Of a stretch of 18,344 nt of DNA, positions 1 through 10,600 are shown in pieces; positions within the stretch are counted from its first letter, which is position 1; every line of letters begins with the position of its first letter. The position numbers were made by a program, and so were the translations under genes. Under the pieces are notes generated by a model. It was not told the DNA's origin. It saw only the letters and a list, made by a program, of their open reading frames with translations, and made no database searches. The stretch comes from Chlamydomonas sphaeroides (taxonomy: Eukaryota > Chlorophyta > Chlorophyceae > Chlamydomonadales > Chlamydomonadaceae): positions 714 to 19,057 of the forward strand of contig BDDC01001883.1 of NCBI GenBank assembly GCA_001662425.1, written 5' to 3'.

Positions 1-2472
1 GCTGCTGGCGCGGGGATAGCTCGGGCAACGCCGTCCCGCCGGCGCCCACTTGCCTGCAACTCGACCGCACATCCTGACCACCAGGGGAGACCCCTGCTGA
101 CCACCGCTGACCAAGTCGCTGCACGCCAACCCCCAATTCACAGGTTCGCATCCCGTCGCGTTTGGGGTGGGCGGGACCGTTCCCTCGCGCCAGCAGCAGC
201 AGCCGTGTCCCTTGTTCGGGTCAGCTTTGTGTAACGCGCTGTTATGCGCCCGGTGAGTCGCCGCCGCTGCAGTCGCTCCTCTTTTGGCCCTGCGGCCTGC
301 TTGCCTCTGCTGTGTCGTCGTCCCTCTACGCAGGCTACCGGATATAGTGAATTCTCGTTTTCGCAGGCTTACACCCCTGGCTTCCCTTTAGAATTCCATA
401 AGCACTCGGGCATAACAGTTGGTTTGTACGGCTGAAGCCTGCTGAAGCCCATGGCCTACACGAGCACAGACATCCGCTCCGGTCCGCTTTTCCATGTGAT
501 GGGTGGCCGCCTCCTGAACATAACCTCGCACCCAGGTTGTTGCCTGAAGTTACCCCAACCTGAAGTCTGCAACAGGAGGTCCTGGTCTGCAAACCTGTCA
601 GTTGAAACGCAACCCCTTGTTGTCACCGTGTGGGTGCACCGCTGCGACACAGATGCAGCTCTCGCGGCTGGCGGAGGCCCTGCGCCGCCAGCCGCGAGGG
701 CCTCGGTAGACACAGCTAGAGCGGTAGCAGCAGCGGCGTGCGTCATGAGATACTATGGGCCTGCCGTTCAGGCAGTTCGGGCGGCAAAGGCCGGCCCGTG
801 GGATGAGGGCACGGACATCCGGTGTGCCCGAGACCCCTGAAATAGTCCCAGCTATGACCGCATTATGACCGACGGTGTGCGTCTGGCCTCTTCTTGGGGC
901 AAGCCATGCACCCATGCGCAGCTGGGACATGCGTGCCGCGTCCCTTTCCCAAGCGGCTGTTGCGCATGCGGCTTGGTGGCTTGAACTAATAAAGCAAAGC
1001 CAACCGACGGTCGCTTTACAATCTGAACCTGCTTACCGAGGCAAGTTCGTCTGTTTTTAACATGGCTGAATGCTGCTAGAGTCATGCATGCGCGCAAGAC
1101 GAGCGTGTGTGCATGCGGCATGACGGCCCTCGCAGGGATGGTGGCTGGGGAGTACGGAAGGCCCTGCCGCATCGTCTTGGCTCGCGCTGTTGTAACTTGC
1201 ACTCGGTAGAGGCGCCAGCAAGCGGTGCCAGTCGACCACACGCCGTACCGTACGGCACCAGCTGGGACGGCAATCAAAACCGACAGCGCCCAAAGCAGGC
1301 CGGCTCTGGCAGGGGGACCCCTGCGCGGCAGGGCCAAAGAATGCGCGGCCCTCCGGCAGCATCATGACAGCCACACGCACCCTTGCGGGCTTAGATTGGC
1401 TTTCTTTTCAGTTCAATTACCCTGAACTCTACGAATCCACCTCCACCCGGCTCCCCCTAGCGGGCTGCCGGGGTCCCTGCACGACACGACACGGTCCCCG
1501 CCACGCAACTCGCCAGCCGGCACATACCAGACACATCTGATACCATTAGACATAATATCAAAAACCCGGCGCACAGCTCTAGCTGGCCGTGCTGAAGCTT
1601 GTGAGCCGACGCAAGCCAGCGTCCAGACGTTCACGTATTAGAACTTGGGGAGTCCGCCGTTCCGGCGAACCGCATGGCTTTCCAAAGGCGCACAATGCAC
1701 AAACGCAGCAACCGCAACCACCATCGCTCAGTTGTTCACGCGCCCCCCGCCCCGTGGGTATACTTGCCATCGCGCCGCACCACACCGAGTGCTGTCGCTG
1801 CGCTTGCTCGCAAAGCCGCCCAATGGCAAATCCCTGTGCAACCCCAAAACCTCAGCGCCACACACGCCCTCGCCCAGGTGGCCAAACACAGCCAACGACC
1901 GCCCAGCATGCAGCGGGCGCTGTGTGTCTACCAGCCAGCAGGGGACTCGCGACAGCCCACGGGTGCCTTGAGAACCACCACCCCAGCGGGTACGTACCGC
2001 CCCAGGCCAGCCAGCACGCCGCACGCGCGCGCAGCGCAAAGCCGAGCGCGCGCGCTGCCCATGGGCGGCTCCGCACGCCTGGGTGGCCGCAGCAGCAGCC
2101 GGTCGTGCTGGCGGCAACAGCGCAACGCGTCGCGCGACGTGCATGTGCAGCCGCTGCCGCCGTCGCCAAGGGAAGCCGCCGCATGGCCTGCCCGTCCGAA
2201 CATGCAAGGGCGCACAAGGCAGCCCCGGCACCGCGGCGAGTGGCCGGGCCTTGCGCTCCGGCTCGGCCGCAATCGGTGCAGCGCCTGGCGAGTGCCGGCG
2301 GGCGAGGTCCCTAGTGCTCGTACCCCAATGCTGCGACACACGTCAGCCGCAAGTCAGCGGGAGGCGTGCTGGCGAGGCCCGCGACCCGTGCGCCGGCGCC
2401 GTGCCGTACCCGGCCGGCCGCCGCCGGCGTGCTCACGGGCTAGAGAGTACGTCGCACACGCGGCTACAACAG

Positions 2473-2528
2473 TGATGATGATGACGATGATAATGATGAT
2501 GATGATGACGATGATGATGATGATGATG
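2473..2528. repeat. GAT/ATG trinucleotide microsatellite
   Basis: About 18 units of GAT/ATG with a few GAC and AAT interruptions. It lies in non-coding sequence. Shadow frames across it read as poly-Met, poly-His, poly-Ser or poly-Ile. Confidence 0.95.
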
Positions 2529-3474
2529 TGTGCAGCACACAGGTGCCCGGCGTTGCATGCTTGCGGGATGGCGCGGCAACCGCCAACCGCCATCGGCGGC
2601 GCCCTTGGCCAGCCGGCAGCCGCACAACGGCAACCGCCGGTCGGCGGCACAGTCGCGCGGCGCACGGCAACGGCCGCCCGAGACCGGGCGGGACGGGCCC
2701 CGGCCAGCACATTGAGTTGTGCAAACACGGAACCAACACGAAACACACACATACGCCCCTATTTCCAAACACACGTGCGTAATTTGGCACCTCATAAACG
2801 AACACGCGCGCACATGCTGAGAACCGGGGCTCTTCGCCGCATCGAGCATATCTCATGCACGCAGGCATCGCTACAGCCGTCGCGACATGGCGCGGATTCG
2901 GCGTGCGACACCAACAAACACAATCGGAAGAAGAAACGAGGACGCAGGGGGAGCGCGGCGGGGCAAACGATCGCAGCCGGACCGCCCGCCGCAGCCGGGT
3001 GGGTTCGCGTGGCTGCGGCGGGGCAAGCAGGGCAGGGCAGGGCAGGGCGGCTGGCGCTGCACCCGCCCACCGCCTGCCCACTGACGCGCATCCCCAGCGG
3101 GCCCACAAGCTGTCTCACAGCCCCACCTTTCATCTGTCCCAGCCAAGCCCAGCCCAGCCCAGACAACGCATGCGGATGTGGATGTGGACCTTGCCGCAGC
3201 TCCCAACCTCGCCACCACGGAGGGTGATGCCGGCCGGGGCCTGCGGGGCCTCGTGCCGGTGCAATGCGGTCCCCACACCACCCCACCCCGCACCTCACCC
3301 TACCCCGCACCTCACCTCCCATACGCACCCCACGTCACACCAGCGGCTCATGTAGGCTGGGGGGCCAGCGCTGCGGCGTCTGGCGGCATGTCTTGATGCG
3401 GCTCCCTCAGCAACCACCTCAGCGGGGCGCAAAATCACATAACCACAACCGTATCCGATTCCCCAATCTTGACG

Positions 3475-3735
3475 CAGCCACCCTCCAATCCAACGCATCC
3501 AGTACGTCCATTTTCCTCAATCCGTCCTTCCAATCCGGCATCCTCAATCCGACCATCCAATGCGTCCATCAATCCGTCCGTCTCAACCCGCCCTTCCAAT
3601 CCATCCCTCAAATCCCTCAATCCATCCTGCCAATTCACCGAACCAGCCATTCCACCCATCCCTCGCATCGCTCCAAGCCACCCCTTCCAACGTCCAGCCC
3701 ACCCCCGACCCATCCGTCAAACCTGGCTGCCTCCG
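3475..3735. repeat. Degenerate CAATCC/CCATCC minisatellite
   Basis: A pyrimidine-rich tract in which CAATCC, CCATCC, CGTCC and related 5-8-bp words recur for some 250 bp with no fixed period. It is preceded at about 3120-3330 by short CCCAG and CACCCC-type repeats. It is not coding in any credible frame. Confidence 0.75.
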
Positions 3736-3892
3736 CCCCTGCGCGAAGCTCGCCTCCACACGATCCCCTGCGCGTCTGGCCCTCACCGCCGCAGCACGAT
3801 GGAGCCTGCAGGGCCACAAGCCCACAGAGGCCCAGGGCTCCCAGCTCAAACAGGGCGACCCACCGCTCGAGCATGCGGCGTCGCCGTCGGGC

Positions 3893-4654
3893 TCACCGGG
3901 GCGCGCGAGCCACTCGCGCGGCTTGCTTTGGGCCGCAGCTGGCGGCACCGCCATCGAGCCATCGCATGCCTGCCAGCGACGCCACATCCGCCAGCGTCAG
4001 CAGCGTCTTGCTGCTGCCGCCGCCGCCGCCGCCGCCACCTCCGCTGCCGCTGTCGTTGAGGGCGTTCGGAACGAGGTTGAAGCCGCTGCTGCCGCTGCCG
4101 CCGGCGGCAAGCGGCTTCCACAAACGCAGCGACGGCGACGGCGACGCCGTCGGCTGCGGCTGCGGCCTGGCCGGCACCCGCGGCGCCGCCGCGGCCGCCG
4201 TCGGCATCAAGAGAATCTGCTCCATACTTGACAGGGCGGCGCCGCCGCTGGCGCCGCCGTCGTCGCTGCTGCTGCGGCGGGGGTGGCTGGCGACATGGCC
4301 CCACAACGAGCCGAACAAGCTGCCGGCGGCGGTGGCGGCGGCGGCGCCGCCGCCGTCCAGCCGACAGCCGCGCTGGTTGCTGCCGTGCCCGCCGCCGCCG
4401 CCGCCAACCGTAGTGATGGCATGACTGCCCGAAGTCGTCGACGGCGGCACGGAGTCCGCATCGGAGCCGCTGCCGGCGGCGGCGGCGCCGCCGTCGCCGC
4501 CGGGGGAGTCGCTGGCGGCGCCAGGCATGGAGGCTGCGCAGCTGCCCAGCGCAGCGGCGAGGGCGGAGCTGGCTTGCTCGGTGGCTACCGAGCGTGTCTG
4601 TGAGGCGAAGGTCTGGCGCCAGGTAGATTCGGCGGCTTCCCACAGCTCGTTCGC
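3893..4654 (-). other. Gly/Ala/Ser-rich C-terminal exon of the SPL-like gene
   Basis: After a CCTCCAG acceptor the last exon opens with ANELWEAAESTWRQTFASQ, a helix that continues the final ankyrin repeat. It then runs into low-complexity Gly, Ala and Ser stretches, including nine consecutive Gly, and ends at TGA 3893-3895. The sequence LLTLADVASLAG near the end looks like a folded helix. No TGTAA signal on this strand lies within 2.8 kb downstream, so more exons may follow from an internal donor. Confidence 0.5.
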
Positions 4655-7600
4655 CTGGAGGCAAGGTGTCGGTTGGCACAACCACCACAGCGGCATGACA
4701 GTTATGACAGTTATGACAGTTGGTGGAGCCGCGCAGCACGGCGCTCGCAAGCTCGCAAGCTCCCAAGCTCGCAAGCAAGCAAGCGAGCAAGCAAGCAAGC
4801 AAGCAAGCTCGCAAGCAAGCAAGCTCGCAAGCAAGCGAGCAAGCAGGCGGGAGGTGTGCTGCTGTGCCGGCCGCGAATGTTCGGTGCTGGCTAGGCGCCG
4901 CATCGGGGGCACAACCCGCGAGGGCGGCTGCGGCGTTGACTCGCGTACCTCAGGGTACGTGTTCAGAATGCGAGCCGCCATGCCCCCCTCGTCCCCGAGC
5001 GCCAGGGCCAGGTGCAGCGGTGTCAGCAGCAGCAGCCCGCCGTCAAGCAGCGGCGGCGGCGCCGCCGGCGGAGGCGGCGGCACCGACGGCGCTGCTAGCC
5101 CCGCGTCGACGCTTTCGAAGAGCGCAGCCAGCGCTTCCGCCGAGTCGCCGGCGGCGCCGCTGCCGGCATGGCTGCCGAGGGCGCTGAGGAGGTCGTTCGT
5201 GAGACGGGCGGCAAGGGGCCTGACGGCGGTGGGCTTGAAAGTCAGCGTCGACGGCGGCGCCGCCGCGGCCGTCGCGGGCGGCACGGCGGCGCGCAGTGTC
5301 CTCGGCGTCGGCGGGACCCGCGGCGACGCGCCGCCGCTTGGGCTGGCGCTTCGGGGGATGAGGTTGTCGCTGCGCCGTGGGCGGGGTGGCGCCGGCGGCA
5401 GCAATCGTGAGTCGCACAGCGGGTTGGGGCGGCCGTCACGTGTAGGGACAACCGCCCAGGCCGCGCCATCAGTAGCGTCAGTGCTCAGGGTTGAGCGTGA
5501 CCACGCGTGTGAGCATGCCTCACACGCAGGGTTGCGCTCCCACGTAGTAGCCGGCATCAAGCTCCAGCGCAGTACCATTCAACCATGCAGGCATGGCGAC
5601 ACAGACGCGATTCCCCTTCCCACACGCACTATGCACCACCATCGATGCCGTCATCAACTGCATCTTGCAACAAGTTCAAGTTCCTGGCGACTCACGACAC
5701 AATGGACATGTAAGAGGCGGATGACCTGACGGCCGACGGCGCCGCCGATACGCACACCCGCGTCGCCGTGCCGGCCTCGGCGGTGGCGGCTGCCTGCGCC
5801 GCCCGGTCGGCGGCTGGCGGCGACGACGGCGGCGAGCCCACGGCCCTCAGAGGCGCCTCGAGGCTCCACATGCCGCGCGGCGAGAGCCCCGCCTCCGCCA
5901 TCCAGCCAACCACAAGGCCGACCTGCGGGGCGCGCGCCAAGGGCGATGATGCTGAAAGTAAAATACATGTGTACGATGCTGATAGACAGGCACAAGAGTG
6001 TGATGCTGAAACGTAGGCACAAGAGTGTGATGCTGAAAGATAGCATAGGCACTAGAGTACCGAAACCTAAAAAATGGTTTACCGCCAAAACCGTCAAAAC
6101 CGCCAACCGCTCACCATGTCGGCGTTGCCGCTGCGCACTGCGGCATGCAACAGCGGCAGACCGGTGACCGGCGTGACGGCGTCGCTGACGGCGGACGCCG
6201 GGCTGGCGGCGAGGCCGGGCTGCGGCGCCGTCAGCCGCCGCCACAGCGCCTCCGCCAGGTCGGGCAGGCCGGCCTCGGCCGCGACCGCGAGCAACAGCCG
6301 CCCCTGGCACAGCAGCATCTGGCGCAGCGCCTCCACCTGCGCGGGTGCGGCAGAGCAACGTGCATGGCGGTTGGTACGACGCTAGAGCTACGTGGAGGGC
6401 AGCGTGAGCCGGTCGGTCACGGCGTCACGTCCGCCCGTGCCGGTACCGTACGACGCCAGCGGCGCCTCACCGCGCAGGGCGGCGGCGGCGCCGCTGCCGC
6501 CACGGCGCCTCGGCTGCGCGTGGCGGCCGCTAGGTCCGCTTGCAAGGCGACGGCAGGCGGTGAACCGCACAAACGATGACTAGCGCCATGGGCGACTGCT
6601 GCGGAAGGAATCGCACGCGAAACGGGATCACCGCTGCCAGGCCTCACCGCTGGGTGCAGCGGCGAGCGCGGCGGCGAGAGCAGCAAGGTCGGCAGGCGTT
6701 CGCCCGAGCGCCACGAGTCGGAGCCGCCCGAGTCACGCCCCAAGCCGAAGCCGGAGCTGTAGGACGTGTTGACGCAGCCTGCTGGGGGCTCAACACGACG
6801 GGAGGGGGCAACACACGCGGCCTGGGTTACACGCGCATGCGTGCTGATGCATGAGGGCCGGGCTGCCAGCCTCCTCCACTTGCTGTTGGAAACAGCCCCA
6901 GAATGCACGTGTGTACTTCGTTACGCGGGGTCCGCAGCGCGTGCGTCTGGGATGCGTGCCAGACGCACGCGCTGCGGACCCCGCTGCTTCACTCCCCCCT
7001 GCATGCTGCTTGTCGGCCTGCTTGGCCCCCAGTCGCAGCGGTTATGGATGAAATGTCGGGTGCGCAGGACTGCAGCGCGTGCGTCTGGGATGCGCGCGTG
7101 CGACGCGGGTGGGGGTTCACAAGGGAAAGAAAGGGAGTGGTTGCGGTGCGTGGGCAGCGGCAGCGGCAGCGGCGTTGCCGGCTCGGCGGTGCCGCCTTGG
7201 CGGGACGTAACGTGACCCACCGCCAGCGGCGCTGCCGTGGCGGCAGGCCCTGGAGCCGCCGACCAGCGCCGCCGCCAGCCCGCCGCTGCCGGCGGACGGC
7301 TGCAGCACCTCCACCTGGGCTGGGCCGCCTGCGGGCGCACGGCAGACGAGAGGGATGCACTTTTGGTGTCACGAACGCGTCGGCAATCGATGCCGGCCCG
7401 CGGGGCCGGGCCGACCCGGATGCGTCAGGCTTGGTTCGCCCTGGTGTCCGTTAATGAGTTGAGCTGGAAGTTTTAAGTATAGTTGTGAAGTATGGTTGTC
7501 AGTTCAAGTAGTACGTCCAGGTGTTGCGCGCTGCACGCTTGCGAGGCATGCGGGGAAGCTGTGCGCTGCGCCCCAGAGCTGCCCAACACAGCCCAAGACA

Positions 7601-10600
7601 GCCCAAGACAGCCCAAGACAGGCAAACACAGCCCAACACGGCCCAACACGGCCCAACACGGCCCAACACAGCCCAACACAGCCCTAGCTAGCGGCGCTGC
7701 GGCGGCCCCTGCCTCCACGACGTGCGCCAGCGCGCAGCGCCCCGGTGCCCAACGTGCTCGCTCGGCTTGGCTTGGCGCAGTGCTGCCCGCTGTGTGCGGC
7801 TGTGTGGACGCTCATGCGGTCATCGTGAGCTGCCCGTATGCCCCAGCCATGAACCGGCACTCACCTCCGCGGGGCGCGCCGATGCGCAGCACGCGCGCCA
7901 CTCGGCCCGCGGCCTCGGCCACCGGGCTGCCGCCTGCCGCCACCGCCTCTGCGACCGCGTGACCGCCCGACAGCACGGCCCCTGTGAGGCCTCGCTCCAT
8001 GGCGGACGTCTGCGGTGGGTCAGAGGGGCAGAGCGGCAGACAGGAGATGAGGGTGGCGCGCTCGTGTGATGCGGGGCGTGGGCGTCTGTGCGACGCAGGA
8101 TGCATGCATCGCGGTGGGCGGAGAGGGGCCGAGGGGCGAGGCGTGGGTTTGGGCATTCCCCATGCCAGTGCTCCAGGACCAACCGTCGACCCAACAGCGC
8201 ATACCGGTGCCCCGCAGTGCCAAACCAAAGCTGCCGCAGCAGCCGCCAGATCTCAAAAGGCCAAGCGCAGCGGCGCCAACCGCCAACCCCCAACCCACCT
8301 GCGCCAGCCATGAGCCGAGCTCCTCAACCCACTGGTCGGCTGCGGCGGCGCGGCCGTCGGCCTGGGGTGTACCCGCGTCCAGGACAAGCGGCGGAGTTGC
8401 GGGGAGGGGCGGCGGCACGGGCGTCAGCGCCGGGGCTGAGCTCGGCGAGCGCGTGCTTAGAGCGGACCCCGGGACGCGCGGCATGGGCTGGGCGGCACTG
8501 GCGCCAGCCCCCCTACAGACCACCGCACCGGCCCCGAGGCACCGCAACGCCGCGCTCCCAGGGCACTCCAGGGACACATGGCGGCGGGCGGCGCAGGCAC
8601 CGTAGCGCGACAGAAACCACCCTGGACCGCGGACCCCGAGGCACCGCACGACACACGAGTGGGCGCACCTCGAGCGTCGCCACGTAGCGCCGCGCCTCCG
8701 CCACCCAGCCCTCCTCGGCCGCCTCCGCCTCGTGCTCGTGCTCGCTGTCGACGCCGGCGCCGAGCGCCTCGAGCCCGGCGTCGTCGTGGGCGTGACACCC
8801 ATGCGACCCGTGCGACCCATGGGACCCATGGGACACATGGGACACATGGGGCCCGGCGCTGAGCAGCAGCAGCGCCGGCCGGCTGCCGAGCAGCTCCCGG
8901 CCGCGCCACAGCTCGACGTGGATCAGGCCGGGCGCGTCCTGCGGTGCGGTGGACACGGGGGGTCGCGTCAGTGGACACGGGGGTTCGCGTGACCAGCTGG
9001 GGTTGCGGCTGGCCGCGTGCGCTGGCTTGCGGGCTCGCGGCCGGCTGGGCCTGCAGCGGAACACGTGCGGGCGCGACGCGCCGCGAGCCGGGAACCATGG
9101 CACGAGGCTCTGATCCAGTGGGTCCCTGGCCCTGGCCGCGGCCCCGGCCCCAGCCTCGTCGCCGTGGCCTCAGGCTCTGCCACCAAACACCCACCGCCGA
9201 CACCGAAGCCGGCGTACTGAGGTTCCACGCGCCTCACCTGGGGGCCCGCGCTGACCCAAAGCTCCACCTCGAACCGGCCCGGCGTGTCGGCGGCGTCGGC
9301 GGCGGTGGCGGCGGCGGCGGTGGCGGCTGGCGCGTGGTGGTCGAGGCGGTGGCAGATGGCGGAGGTGGGCGTGGCCGCGTGCACGCCCGAGGCGGAGGAG
9401 GCGGGCGACACATGGCGTAACACGACCTACGATTGTGTGGGTTGTGTGGGCAGCCTCTGGGTAGGGTTCGCGTGTAGATGGCGTGGTGCAGGGCGGGGCA
9501 AGCACGGCAGCAGGCGCGCACGGTGCAGCGGGGCGGCAGGGGAAAGGACAGTGAGGGGCAAGGCGGTGGCTGCTGTCGAGAAGCCGCCGTCGAGCGGCAG
9601 TGGCTGCTGTCCGGCGGCGCGGCGGAAGGCAGCCCACCTGCAGCTCGCGAAGCGCCGCCGGCCGGCAACTGACCGCCAGGCGCACGAGGCCGGCGACGGC
9701 GGCGCCGCCAGCGGCCCCCTGCATCTCCGCTGCCGCCGCTGCCGCCAGGCAGACAACCTGGCCGCCGGCGATCTCAAACGTGACGGCGTTGCCGTCGGCG
9801 CCCGGGACGGCGGCGGCGGCGGCGGCAGCCGCGGCGGCAACTTTGGCGTCGCCGTCGCCGATCTCGAGGGAGTCCAGCAGCGCCGCCGCCGACGATGACA
9901 TCTGGCAGGAGCCGTTGCTGCCGGCGCCGCCGGCGTTGTACAGGACGTCGAGCCGGCGGCCGCCGTCAGCGACGAGCTCCAGGCCGAGGATCTCACTGAC
10001 GGCGTCGTCGTCGAGGCCATCCAGGTAAGCTTCAAGGACATCGCCGGGCGCCATCGCCGCCGCCGCCGCCACCTCCGTCAGGCTGCGCCGCCGCCACCGC
10101 TTGCCGTGTGGCGGCGCCACCGACGGTGCCAGGAGGCCGGCGGCCGCCGCCGCCACCGCGGCGTCGACGTCGGCGCGCCAGGCGCCAGCGCCGTCGCAGT
10201 TGCTGTCCCGGCCTTCGCCCAAGTCTAAATTACAAAGCAGGTCTGCGTCAACATTTGAATCCAGACGAGATGTCGGCGGAACGTAGTACAGATCCATGTG
10301 TACGACGAGGCTGCCGGGCCGGGCCGCCGCCGCCGCCAGGTGCCAGCCGCGCGCGCTGCGTCGGGGTGGGGGGCGGCTCAGTGACGGCAGTTGCGGCGGA
10401 CGGTCCGAGCAGCCATCTCTGCCATGTTGCAGCAACCCGTGCTGAAACACATGTCCACGCTGCCCCATTTCACGCCACCCTGCCTGCGCGCCGCCCACCC
10501 GCCGCTCACCCCGCCGCCACCGCCGCCGCCAGTCGTGCGACCCAGTCTGCGGGCAGCGCCGCCGGCTCCGCCCCGGGGCCCGACAGGTACAGCCGTGCGG

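Larger units (their letters stand above)
1..3892. other. Left end without a supportable gene
   Basis: Several frames stay open here because of GC content, but none gives a recognisable domain, consistent splice sites or balanced composition. TGTAA occurs on the plus strand at 230-234 and 1191-1195 and on the minus strand near 1016 and 368. Transcripts of neighbouring genes could end here, but none can be attached to a coding frame with confidence. Much of 2.4-3.8 kb is simple repeat. Confidence 0.45.

Noticed and set aside
2..234. Possible end of a plus-strand gene (TAG at 17-19, TGTAA at 230-234)
   Set aside because: Only five codons are visible before the stop. Stop and TGTAA spacing fit a 3' UTR, but chance cannot be excluded.
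852..1337. Minus-strand frame with a hydrophobic stretch (AGLLWALSVLIAVPAGAV)
   Set aside because: It runs straight through a TGTAA-like site near 1016 into AT-richer sequence, and no splice site links it in frame to the SPL-like gene. It could be a distant last exon but this cannot be supported.
1674..3227. Plus-strand open frame of about 517 codons
   Set aside because: Composition-driven: Arg/Ala/Pro-rich, runs through the ATG microsatellite as poly-Met, and shows no domain or splice logic.
3264..5729. Two long plus-strand open frames (about 386 and 400 codons)
   Set aside because: They are antisense shadows of the minisatellite and of the real minus-strand exons 3893-4654 and 4949-5369, and include the AAGC repeat.
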